DNA from: Burkholderia catarinensis
Lineage (GTDB): Bacteria > Pseudomonadota > Gammaproteobacteria > Burkholderiales > Burkholderiaceae
Assembly (NCBI RefSeq): GCF_001883705.2
Contig: NZ_MDEQ02000008.1
Span: 1 to 64,000, forward strand
Length of the DNA: 64,000 bases
Direction: 5' to 3'
Shown: positions 10,824 to 19,400 of the stretch, piece after piece
How the letters are laid out: each line of letters begins with the position of its first letter
Numbering within the stretch: position 1 is the stretch's first letter
The notes under the pieces: generated by a model
Told to the model about the DNA's origin: nothing
What the model saw: only the letters and a program-made list of their open reading frames with translations
The model's database searches: none
Translations under genes and position numbers: made by a program

Positions 10824-12802
10824 ATTCGCTCGCCGAACCGGCCACAACGCCGGACCCCGCTCCCGCCGCCACGACGGTGTACGCGCTGTCCACCGACGAA
10901 CGCCGCACGATCACGCGGCAGATCGCGCTGGCGTTGCTCGCGGGCGGCTTGCTCGTGCTGTCGTTCGCGTGGCGCATGCTGTCGTCCGGCAGCGACACGC
11001 TCGCTCAGATGCTGGCCGCACTCGCATCGCTGATCGTCGCGGGGCCCGTCTTTGCGAGCGCGTGGCACAGCCTGCGCGCGCCGAGCCTGCACGGCGTGAC
11101 CGATCGCCTGATCGCGCTCGCGATGCTGGCCGCCTGGGCGATCGGCGACATGACGACGGCCGCGCTGCTGCCGATCGTGATGACGTTCGGGCACGCGCTC
11201 GAAGAGCGCAGCGTGCTCGGCTCGCAGGAAGCGATCCGCGCGCTTGGCCGGCTGACGGCCGGCCGCGTGCGCCGCATCGGCGCGGACGGCAGCGTGGCCG
11301 AAGTCGCGTATGACGCGCTCCGCACGGGCGACCGCATCGAAGTGGTGGCCGGCGCGCGGATTCCGGTCGACGGCATCGTGGTGTCGGGTACGTCGAGCGT
11401 CGACAACGGGCCGATCACCGGCGAATCCGTGCCGCTCGACGTCGACGAAGGCAGCACCGTTTACGGCGGCGCACTGAACCTCGACGGCGTGCTGCGCATC
11501 GAGGTCACCCACACCGGCCAGGATTCGACGCTCGGCAAGATCATCGCGCTGATGCAGCACGCGGAACAGGCGAAACCGCCCGTGACGCAGGTGCTCGAGC
11601 GACACATGGGCGCCTATCTCGCGCTCGTGCTGCTGATTGCGGCGATCGTCTGGTTCACGTCCGCGAACGCGTCGGCGATGCTCGCGGTCATCGTGGCCGC
11701 ATGCCCGTGCGCGCTGGTGCTCGCCGCGCCGTCCACGGCGATCGCCGGGATCGCGGTCGGCGCGCGGCACGGTATCCTGTTTCGCAATGCCGCGTTCCTC
11801 GACAAGATCGCCGAGGTCGACGCACTCGTGATCGACAAGACGGGCACGCTCACCCGCGGCGAATTGCAGGTCCGGCAGGTGTGGCTGCAGCCCGGCGTCG
11901 ACGGGGCGCAGGCGCGCGCGCTGGCTGCGCGGCTCGGCGAAAGCAGCGCGCACCCGGCGAGCCGCGCGCTCGTCCGCGACGCCGCCGCGTCCGGCCTCAC
12001 CGGCGCCGCCGTCGCGCCGTTCGAGCGCACGCGGGAATTGCGCGGGCTCGGCGTCGTCGCCGACACGCCGGACGGCACAGCCGTACTCGGCCGGCCCGCG
12101 CTGCTCGCCGACCATGCCGGTGACTTGCCGTCACCTCCGAAAGGATTCGATGGGCCGCTCGTCGGCCTCGTGCTCGACGGGCGGCTGCTCGCGTGGTTCG
12201 GTTTCGCCGACACGCTGCGGCCCGACGCGCACGCAGCGCTCGCCGAGCTGCGTGCGCTGGGCCTCGCGCGGCAGACGCTGCTGACGGGCGACCGCGAGGC
12301 GGTCGCCCGCAAGGTCGCGGCCGAGACCGGCATCGAGACGGTGGTCGCGCAAGCGCTGCCGCACGACAAGCTCGACTATGTGATGCGCGAGATCGGCGCC
12401 GGCCTGCATCCGCTCGTCGTTGGCGACGGGCTGAACGACGTGCTGGCGATCAAGGCCGGCTCGACCAGCATCGCGATGGGCGAGCGCGGCGTCGATATTG
12501 CGATCGCATCGGCCGACGTCGTGCTGCTGGGCGACGACCTGCGGCGGATTCCGACCTGCATCCGCCTCGGCCGGCACTGCCGGCGCACGGCAACCGCCAA
12601 TGCGGCGATCGGGCTCGCGTGGACGCTCGCGGTGATCGCGCTGGCCGCGACCGGCGTGCTCGGCGCGGTGTGGGCCGCGATCCTGCACAACGTCGGCACG
12701 TTCATCGTGATTGCCAACGCCGGGCGGCTGCTACGGATCGACGAGACCCCGAGTTCGGCGCTCGCTCCTTCACCTGTGTCCAGTACCAGTCAAGCCATTT
12801 AG
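10820..12802 (+). CDS. P1B-type heavy-metal-translocating ATPase without N-terminal metal domain
   Basis: A 660-residue ATP-driven cation pump. The full P-type core is present: TGES at residues 200-203 (actuator), the membrane metal-site motif C295-P296-C297, phosphorylation motif DKTGTLT with Asp339, the P1B-specific HP pair near 378, and the hinge GDGLND at 535-540. A CPC membrane site is typical of pumps for Cu(I), or Zn/Cd-type pumps. There is no heavy-metal-associated domain; the N-terminus is a short proline-rich segment followed by hydrophobic helices. The ATG at 10820 overlaps the preceding stop (ATGA). The frame is open further upstream, but that part lies inside the SPFH gene. The His-rich SPFH neighbour might supply the missing metal-binding function (inference). 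Confidence 0.9.
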   Translation: MNSLAEPATTPDPAPAATTVYALSTDERRTITRQIALALLAGGLLVLSFAWRMLSSGSDTLAQMLAALASLIVAGPVFASAWHSLRAPSLHGVTDRLIALAMLAAWAIGDMTTAALLPIVMTFGHALEERSVLGSQEAIRALGRLTAGRVRRIGADGSVAEVAYDALRTGDRIEVVAGARIPVDGIVVSGTSSVDNGPITGESVPLDVDEGSTVYGGALNLDGVLRIEVTHTGQDSTLGKIIALMQHAEQAKPPVTQVLERHMGAYLALVLLIAAIVWFTSANASAMLAVIVAACPCALVLAAPSTAIAGIAVGARHGILFRNAAFLDKIAEVDALVIDKTGTLTRGELQVRQVWLQPGVDGAQARALAARLGESSAHPASRALVRDAAASGLTGAAVAPFERTRELRGLGVVADTPDGTAVLGRPALLADHAGDLPSPPKGFDGPLVGLVLDGRLLAWFGFADTLRPDAHAALAELRALGLARQTLLTGDREAVARKVAAETGIETVVAQALPHDKLDYVMREIGAGLHPLVVGDGLNDVLAIKAGSTSIAMGERGVDIAIASADVVLLGDDLRRIPTCIRLGRHCRRTATANAAIGLAWTLAVIALAATGVLGAVWAAILHNVGTFIVIANAGRLLRIDETPSSALAPSPVSSTSQAI

Positions 12803-12947
12803 CGGTCGCGACATCTACTCAGTCTTCAAGAAGTCGGGCGTCCGTGTTTCGTGGTCGAACAACGCGAACCAGGCATCCTTTTGGGAACGCTACACGGTTC
12901 GTCGATAACGCATCCGAAAACCGAAACCGATCGGCGCGCAGGTCATA

Positions 12948-13520
12948 TCAGCCGATCTCGATCGTGCGACTCGTGGATTTGGCCGGCTCGGATTTCGGCA
13001 CGGTCAGCGTGAGGACACCGTTGTCAAACTTGGCCAACGTGTGAGCGGGGTCGGCGTTTTCCGGCATCGGGATCGTGCGCACGAAGCTTCCATGGGCGCG
13101 CTCCAGCCGGTAGCAGCCGTTTTCCTCGCTGCGCATGTCCTGCTTTTTCTCTCCGCGCAGCACGATTGCCCCGTCCTCGACGCTCACATTCAGATCCTCG
13201 CGCTCCATGCCGGGCAGTTCGGCGGTCACGCGCAGTATCGGCCCTTCATCGACGACGTCGATGCGCGGCTGGAAGCGCGACGAACTGAAGTCGCCAAACC
13301 ATCGTTCGAGCGCGCCACGGCCAGCAAACGGGTCGTGAAAGAACTCCTCCATGGCACGCCATGGTTCGCGTGAGAACAGTCGCGGAATGTCAGGCCACGA
13401 GGCCCGCCACGGGTCGCTTGCCGGCGTGCTTTCCGGGCTTTCCGGGTCTTCCGCATCGGACTTGCGGGCAGCTCCGCGAAGGAACTTGAAGGGGTTCCAC
13501 TTTTTCGGATCAGTATTCAT
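12948..13520 (-). CDS. Hsp20/alpha-crystallin small heat-shock protein (A)
   Basis: A 190-residue ATP-independent chaperone that holds unfolding proteins. The N-terminal 80 residues are charged and proline-rich. The alpha-crystallin domain starts at FQPRIDVVDEGPILRV and contains the beta-strand motif ELPGMEREDLNVSVEDG. The late FDNGVLTLTVPK matches the family's conserved end motif. The ATG at 13520 has a GGAGG Shine-Dalgarno 5 bases upstream; the frame continues further but without family likeness. It is the last gene of a leftward Hsp20 cluster whose clear promoter lies at 14920-14948. It ends 145 bases from the ATPase gene. Confidence 0.92.
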   Translation of the reverse strand: MNTDPKKWNPFKFLRGAARKSDAEDPESPESTPASDPWRASWPDIPRLFSREPWRAMEEFFHDPFAGRGALERWFGDFSSSRFQPRIDVVDEGPILRVTAELPGMEREDLNVSVEDGAIVLRGEKKQDMRSEENGCYRLERAHGSFVRTIPMPENADPAHTLAKFDNGVLTLTVPKSEPAKSTSRTIEIG

Positions 13521-13573
13521 CGCGTCCTCCGATTCATCTTCAATCTGCTTTGGGCGTGGCGGCGACGAGCCCA

Positions 13574-13900
13574 TCAGGTCGCGAGCGCGCCCTGAGCTTC
13601 GACTGCTCCAGGCACGCCGCGATCGATCGGTTTCACCGCGTACTCGAGCGCGTCGCGCTGCCCTTCGGCCGCGCGCGTCCAGCGTTCGCCTAGGCGCGGC
13701 AGAGGCCAGTCGGCCCACACCTCACCGCTGCGTTCGATCCGCGCAATAGCGATGTAGCCGTCCGGTGCAAACACGCGTGCCACGATCCGCCGCACGGGGA
13801 TCGTGCGGATGTGGATCGCGTGCCCTTTTTCACGGCTCCTGCGTCCTATCAGGCATCGAGGCTCCCTGCTCCCGTTCCGCGGTGACGCCCTGGTTGCCAC
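13574..13900 (-). CDS. Small hypothetical protein within the Hsp20 operon, start uncertain
   Basis: The frame between the first and second Hsp20 genes looks coding for its last 80 residues (IHIRTIPVRRIVARVFAPDG and onward). The GTG at 13900 gives 108 residues and follows a G-rich segment. The first 25 residues from there look non-coding. A better placed Shine-Dalgarno (AAGGG, 13823-13827) sits 6 bases before an ATC codon at 13816, where homologues might have ATG. I do not recognise the family. There is no membrane or signal segment, and co-expression with the small heat-shock proteins is likely from the tight spacing. Confidence 0.5.
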   Translation of the reverse strand: MATRASPRNGSREPRCLIGRRSREKGHAIHIRTIPVRRIVARVFAPDGYIAIARIERSGEVWADWPLPRLGERWTRAAEGQRDALEYAVKPIDRGVPGAVEAQGALAT

Positions 13901-13918
13901 CCTGCCCCCGCTGGCGCG

Positions 13919-14326
13919 TCAGCTGGTCCTGATTTCGATGCGCCGTGGGCGCGCCTCGTCGCGGCGTGGGATTGTCAGCTTCAGCACCCCGTCCTGGAGG
14001 CTCGCCTCGATCTTCGACGTATCGAAATCCGGTGACAGCGTGAACGTCCTGGCGAAGTGCGGTTCGCGGACCTCGGCATGCTGCAGCCGCAGATTTGCCG
14101 GCGTCGGCACCACTGCCTCGGCCTCGATCGACAGGCTGCTGTCGTGAACCTTGACGTCCAGCTTGTCCTTCGTCGCGCCGGGCAAATCGGCCCACAGCGT
14201 GACGCCCTGACTGTCCTCGTAAATGTCGACGGCCGGGACGAGGGTGATCCGGCGCGTGGCCTGTTCAGTGTCGCGACGCGCTACGGCGGATGGGTCGCGT
14301 TCAGCCAGTTGGGTCGTGTCGGTCAT
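13919..14326 (-). CDS. Hsp20/alpha-crystallin small heat-shock protein (B)
   Basis: A 135-residue small heat-shock protein with a short 25-residue N-terminal arm and an alpha-crystallin domain (VPAVDIYEDSQGVTLWADLP through LQDGVLKLTIPR). The C-terminal RRIEIRTS resembles the I-x-I tail that docks dimers into oligomers. The ATG at 14326 follows an AGGAG Shine-Dalgarno 6 bases upstream. Only 15 bases separate it from the upstream Hsp20 C gene, so the two are in one transcript. Confidence 0.92.
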   Translation of the reverse strand: MTDTTQLAERDPSAVARRDTEQATRRITLVPAVDIYEDSQGVTLWADLPGATKDKLDVKVHDSSLSIEAEAVVPTPANLRLQHAEVREPHFARTFTLSPDFDTSKIEASLQDGVLKLTIPRRDEARPRRIEIRTS

Positions 14327-14341
14327 GATCGGCTCCTCGGG

Positions 14342-14782
14342 TTACTGGACAGCGACGGCGCGCGGCTTGGACGACTCGCGCTTGCCGACACTGATCGACA
14401 GGCAGCCATTTTCGTAGCGTGCCTGAACCTTGTCGGGATCAGCGGTATCGGGCAATTCGATGACGCGCCGGAAGGTGCCGGCAAAGCGTTCCTGCGCATA
14501 GGTGCGCGTCTCGCTTCCAGCGTCGGGTTGGGTCGATTTGCGTTCGCCGCTGATGGTCAGCAGGCCCTTGTCGATCGATACGTCGAGTTCGGCGGCGTTG
14601 ATGCCCGGAGCGAAGGCGACGATCTCGATCGACTGGTCAGTCGCGCCGATGTTGATCTGAGGAAACGCGCCGAACCGGCCGGCGCGGATGCTGGACGGGA
14701 AACCGCCGAAGCGTTGCGCCATCTGCTGCTGCAGGCGGTCGAACTCGCCGAAGAGGTCGGTTCCGAAGTAAAGATCGCTCAC
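14342..14782 (-). CDS. Hsp20/alpha-crystallin small heat-shock protein (C)
   Basis: A 146-residue small heat-shock protein and the first gene of the leftward cluster. It opens with SDLYFGTDLFGEFDRLQQQM, as in IbpA-like proteins, followed by an alpha-crystallin domain (NIGATDQSIEIVAFAPGI) and YENGCLSISVGKRE near the end. I chose the GTG at 14782 because AAGGAGG lies 8 bases upstream; the ATG further out has no ribosome site. Its sequence is clearly different from copies A and B, so the three are old paralogues. It is transcribed from the promoter at 14920-14948. Confidence 0.92.
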   Translation of the reverse strand: MSDLYFGTDLFGEFDRLQQQMAQRFGGFPSSIRAGRFGAFPQINIGATDQSIEIVAFAPGINAAELDVSIDKGLLTISGERKSTQPDAGSETRTYAQERFAGTFRRVIELPDTADPDKVQARYENGCLSISVGKRESSKPRAVAVQ

Positions 14783-14919
14783 GATCGTATCCTCCTTGAG
14801 TGCAGCCGGAAGGCGAACGGGCCTACGCGCTCCAGTTCGCCTGCCGGACTGCCGGCAAACAAATCGAAACACGCAGCGCGCGGATTGAAGCGACCCGCGC
14901 GTCTGCCTGAGCGATATTC

Positions 14920-14948
14920 AAGATAGGAATTCCGTGGAAAATTTCAAG
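14920..14948 (-). promoter_or_regulatory. Sigma32-type heat-shock promoter of the Hsp20 operon
   Basis: On the minus strand, CTTGAAA (14942-14948) and CCTATCTT (14920-14927) are separated by exactly 14 bases. This is close to the sigma32 consensus CTTGAAA-N13/17-CCCCATNT. It lies about 140 bases upstream of the Hsp20 C start. Confidence 0.75.
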
Positions 14949-14968
14949 AGCCGGCAGCGGTTTTTGCC

Positions 14969-14997
14969 CTTGAAATTTTTGCGCCGGCTCCTATCAT
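14969..14997 (+). promoter_or_regulatory. Sigma32-type heat-shock promoter facing the other way
   Basis: On the plus strand, CTTGAAA (14969-14975), a 14-base spacer and CCTATCAT (14990-14997). It is a near mirror image of the Hsp20 promoter 21 bases away and lies 35 bases before the gene at 15032. Confidence 0.72.
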
Positions 14998-15031
14998 GGC
15001 GGCGAATCGAGACTGCGTTACGGAGGCCCCC

Positions 15032-15415
15032 ATGGAATTCGACACGGACTGGCTCACGCTTGGCAGGCATCGTATCCGGCTGCGCTCGACGAAGGGCTTT
15101 CCGACCGAGACGATGCGCACCGTGGCGGAGGTCGTCCGGCTCGCGATCGACAACAACATGAGCGCGCGGGCGCGGCTGGTCGAGGTCGTCTGCCGGCAGG
15201 AAAAGACCTACGACGTGCTGGTCGGCACGACGATGGCGGAGGACAAGATTTGTGCGCCGCAACTTGAAGCCGCGGTTGCGGTCGTGCTGGGCCTGTTGCC
15301 TGACCGGATCAACATTACGGTCACCCCCGTCACTCAAAAGGAGGTCGATCTCCACTTTGGCGTGTACGAGCGAATGCTGTCGGAGAAGCTGGGGACGGCA
15401 CCGCCGATCAGTTGA
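15032..15415 (+). CDS. Small heat-shock-regulated hypothetical protein
   Basis: A 127-residue soluble protein starting at ATG 15032 with GGAGG 5-6 bases upstream; an earlier ATG at 14996 overlaps the promoter and is unlikely. I do not recognise a family. It has a basic first half (HRIRLRSTKGFPTETMRTVA), a mixed alpha/beta look, and no signal peptide or membrane segment. Its promoter is the mirror partner of the Hsp20 promoter, so it is expected to be induced together with the three chaperones and may act with them. Confidence 0.7.
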   Translation: MEFDTDWLTLGRHRIRLRSTKGFPTETMRTVAEVVRLAIDNNMSARARLVEVVCRQEKTYDVLVGTTMAEDKICAPQLEAAVAVVLGLLPDRINITVTPVTQKEVDLHFGVYERMLSEKLGTAPPIS

Positions 15416-15649
15416 TCGACCGGTCCGGCGCCGCGCCGTGCGGCCGGCGCCGGTTCGAGCGTCCTGCCATGCCGGCGCTCATGCATGACAGGCGGCAGGC
15501 GGCAAAGAAAACGGCGCACGCTTTCCGGGTATTGCGGGCGAACCGACCGCCTTCACGATCGCACGGTTGCATGCATTCCAGGCACGCACCCGCCAGTCGA
15601 GACCGAAACCGGGCAGTATGACGGCGGTCGCCGCAGCGCTCAACGAGAC

Positions 15650-15895
15650 TCAGCTCCGGCAAGTCGCCGCCTTCCCGTCGGTCTCGCCCCTTCGATGCGA
15701 AACGACGACGCCAGCTTGCGGCCGCGCACCGCCGGTCACTCGCGTCGGATTCAGCTCACTCAGCACGCTGGCACGGCCGCCGTCGTCGCTCGGCAATTCC
15801 GGCTGCCCGCGCGCAAAGGCCGGCATGGCCGTCGCCGCGAGCAGCGCGGCGACCACCATCCGGGAACGGAGCCTTGTCACGTTCCCCGGCTTCAT
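15650..15895 (-). CDS. Small secreted hypothetical protein
   Basis: An 81-residue protein whose first 29 residues form a signal peptide: basic start, hydrophobic MVVAALLAATAMPAFA, then cleavage after AFA. The mature part is short, polar and Arg/Gly-rich. The ATG overlaps the stop of the DUF4148 gene by 4 bases, which argues for a real, co-translated gene. Function unknown. Confidence 0.55.
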   Translation of the reverse strand: MKPGNVTRLRSRMVVAALLAATAMPAFARGQPELPSDDGGRASVLSELNPTRVTGGARPQAGVVVSHRRGETDGKAATCRS

Positions 15896-16173
15896 TGTGC
15901 GCTCGCGGTCGATACGGTCGTTGCCGCAGTGGCCATGGCGGTGCGCTGTTCACCGTGCGCGATCGCGTAGAGCTCGCGGTTGCGTGCGACCGTCGCCGCG
16001 CTCGGCGGATAGTCGGAGTTCGAAGTAGGCACGACGCCGTCGCGTTGTGCCTGGACGAGATCGGCGATCACCTCGGCGCGGGTCACGCCGGACGACGAAG
16101 TTTGTGCGAAAGCGGCCACCGGCGTTCCGACGACGACGGCGAGCAGTGCGGCTGCGATCAGTTTGCGATTCAT
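15892..16173 (-). CDS. DUF4148 domain-containing secreted protein
   Basis: A 93-residue exported protein. The signal peptide is clear (MNRKLIAAALLAVVVGTPVAAFA). The mature part has the DUF4148 pattern seen in many short Burkholderiaceae proteins: VTRAEVIADLVQAQRDGVVP, then SDYPPSAATVARN. The function of the family is unknown. It forms a two-gene unit with the 81-residue protein downstream and is transcribed away from the RND operon, whose control region it shares. Confidence 0.85.
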   Translation of the reverse strand: MNRKLIAAALLAVVVGTPVAAFAQTSSSGVTRAEVIADLVQAQRDGVVPTSNSDYPPSAATVARNRELYAIAHGEQRTAMATAATTVSTASAQ

Positions 16174-16332
16174 GATGAAACTCCCGAGAACGGTTCAATG
16201 AAGACGCATCGTCGATGCGCCGCCGGCGTGACCGCAATCGCGATTCGCCGCCTGACACGTCCATTCTGGCGATCGCCCCGCACCGGACGCTGACCGGCAG
16301 ATGACAATCTTGAAATCCAACACCCGCGCACG

Positions 16333-16350
16333 GATAACAGTTTCGTAATC
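16333..16350. promoter_or_regulatory. Candidate response-regulator box before the RND operon
   Basis: GATAAC-AGTTTC-GTAATC, an imperfect inverted repeat with 6-base spacing, lies 94 bases before the permease start. It matches the near-perfect box TGATTAC-N6-GTAATCA found before the response regulator gene at 24841-24860. Confidence 0.5.
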
Positions 16351-16443
16351 TTCGAGTCAGCATCGGGTCAACGCCGCGCCAGCAGACTGCAGGCTCACCG
16401 CATCGAATGCGGCACCCATGCCCCTGCTTCGAGGAACAACATC

Positions 16444-19400
16444 ATGTGGATCGTCCGGCTGGCGTTGCGCAGGCCCTATACGTTCGTCGTACTCGCGCTG
16501 CTGATTTTCATCGCGGGACCGCTCGCGATCCTGCGCATGCCGACCGACATCTTCCCTAACATCGACATTCCGGTCGTCAGCATCGTCTGGTCATACAACG
16601 GCTTCTCCGCCGAGGACATGGCCAAGCGCATCACGTCGAACTACGAGCGCGCGCTGACGTCCGACGTCGACGACATCGAGCACATCGAATCGCAGTCGCT
16701 GAACGGGGTGTCGGTCGTGAAGATCTTCTTTCACCCCGGTGCCGACATCAATCGCGCGATCGCGGAAGCCGCGAGCAATTCCGCGTCGATCCTGCGGATC
16801 CTGCCGCCCGGCACGCTGCCGCCGAACATCATCACGTACAACGCGTCGACGGTGCCGATCCTGCAACTCGGCCTGTCGAGCAACACGCTTGCCGAGCAGC
16901 AACTGTACGACCTCGGCAACAGCTTCATCCGTACCCAGCTCGCGACCGTGCAGGGCGCGGCGGTGCCGCTGCCGTTCGGCGGCAAGATCCGCCAGATCGT
17001 CGTCGATCTCGACACGCACGCGCTGCAGGCGAAGGGGCTCGCGCCCATCGACGTGGTGAACGCGATCAACGCGCAGAACCTGATCCTGCCGGGCGGCACC
17101 GCGAAGATCGGCACGCGCGAGTACAACGTGCAGATGAACGGCAGCACGCAGACGGTCGCCGCGCTCAACAACCTGCCGGTCAAGACGATCGACGGCAGCG
17201 TCGTCTATGTGCGCGACGTCGCGCACGTTCGCGACGGCTACGCGCCGCAGACCAACATCGTGCGTGTCGACGGCAAGCGCGCGGCGCTGCTGACCGTCGA
17301 GAAGACCGGCAGCGCGTCGACACTGACGATCATCGACCAGGTCAAGGCGATGCTGCCGAAGATCGCGGCCGGCTTGCCGAAGGCGCTGCATATCTCCGCG
17401 CTCGGCGATCAGTCGGTGTTCGTGAAAGCGGCGGTCCAGGGCGTCGTGCGCGAAGCGCTGATCGCGGCGTGCCTGACCGCGCTGATGATCCTGCTGTTTC
17501 TCGGCAGCTGGCGCGCGACGTTGATCATCGCGGTATCGATTCCGCTTGCGGTGCTCACGTCGCTGCTCGCGCTGGGCGCACTCGGCCAGACCATCAACAT
17601 CATGACGCTCGGCGGGCTGGCGCTCGCGGTCGGGATACTCGTCGACGACGCGACCGTCGCGATCGAGAACATCACGCATCATCTGGAACGCGGCGCGCCA
17701 CTGGAAGAGGCCATCCTGACCGGCGCGGGTGAAATAGCCGTGCCGACCTTCGTGTCGACGCTGTCGATCTGCATCGTGTTCGTGCCGATGTTCATGCTCA
17801 CGGGCGTCGCGCGCTACCTGTTCGTGCCGTTGGCCGAAGCGGTGATCTTCGCGATGGTCGCGTCGTATTTCTTCTCGCGCACGCTGGTGCCGACGCTCGC
17901 GATGGTCCTGATGCGCGCGAAGGGACACGGCCGGCCGCCGCGTGGCGTGTTCGCGCGCATCGCACGGTTCCAGGCCGGGTTCGAACGTCGCTTCGAGGCG
18001 GTCCGGCTGCGCTATCGCGCGCTGCTGTCGGCGGCGATCGCACGCCGCCGCCGCTTCGCGGCCGCGTTCCTGCTCGCGTGCGCCGCATCGACCGGCCTGT
18101 TCGCGTTCGCCGGCCAGGATTTCTTTCCGTCGGTCGACACGGGCGAGATCCGCCTGCATCTGCGTGCGCCGACCGGCACGCGGATCGAGGAAACCGCGCG
18201 CCTCACCGACGAAGTGGAAGCGCGCATCCGTACCGTGATTCCGGCGAACCAACTGGCGGGTGTGCTCGACAACATCGGCGTGCCGGCGAGCGGGATCAAC
18301 CTCACGTACGACGCGTCCGACCCGATCGGCACCGAAGATGCGGACGTGTTCATCACGCTGAAGCCGAACCACGCGCCGACGGCAGCCTATGTCGCGACGC
18401 TGCGCAACCTGCTCGCGCAGTCGTTCCCGGGCGTCACGTTCGCGTTCCTGCCGGCCGACATCGTCAGCCAGATTCTCAATTTCGGGCTGCCCGCGCCGAT
18501 CGACATCCAGATCGTCGGCAACAAGCTGGACCAGAACCGCGCGGTGGCGAATACGCTGCTTGCCAGGCTGCGCGGCGTGCGCGGCCTCGTCGATACGCGC
18601 ATCCAGCAGCCCGGCGACGAACCGGCGATCAACGTCGACGTGGACCGCACGAAGGCGATTCAGGCCGGCCTCGAACAGCGCGACGTCGCGCAGAACCTGC
18701 TGATCGCGCTGTCGGGCAGTTCGCAGACGACGCCGAACTTCTGGCTCGATCCGCGCAACGGCGTCAGCTATCCGTTGATCGTGCAGGCACCGCAGTATTC
18801 CGTCGATTCGCTGCAGGCGCTTGCGAACATACCGCTGCCGACGGGTGCCGCACGCACGCCGCAGACGCCCGTCGGCGGCCCGGCCGCGGGCGCGCCCGCA
18901 CAGAACCTGCTCGGCGCATTGGGCGCGTTCTCGCGCGCGACGCAGCAGGCCGTGGTGTCGCATTACAACGTGCAGCCCGTGCTCGACATCTTCGCGTCGG
19001 TGCAGGGGCGCGACCTCGGCGGCGTCACGACCGACGTGACGAAGCTCGTCGACGATGCGCGCGCGCAACTGCCGCCCGGTTCGTCGATCGTGCTGCGCGG
19101 CCAGGTGCAGGCGATGCACGAATCGTTTGCCGGGCTGCTCGGCGGGCTCGCGCTCGCGATCGGGCTCGTCTACCTGCTGATGGTCGTCAACTTCCAGTCG
19201 TGGCTCGACCCGCTCGTGATCGTCGGCGGCCTGCCCGCGTCGCTCGCCGGCATCGCATGGATGCTGTTCGTCACGCGCACCACGCTGTCGGTACCCGCGC
19301 TGACCGGCACGATCCTGTGCATCGGCATCGCGACCGCGAACAGCATTCTGGTCGTCAACGCGGCGCGCGAGCTGATCGCGGGCGGCACGCCACCGTGGCA

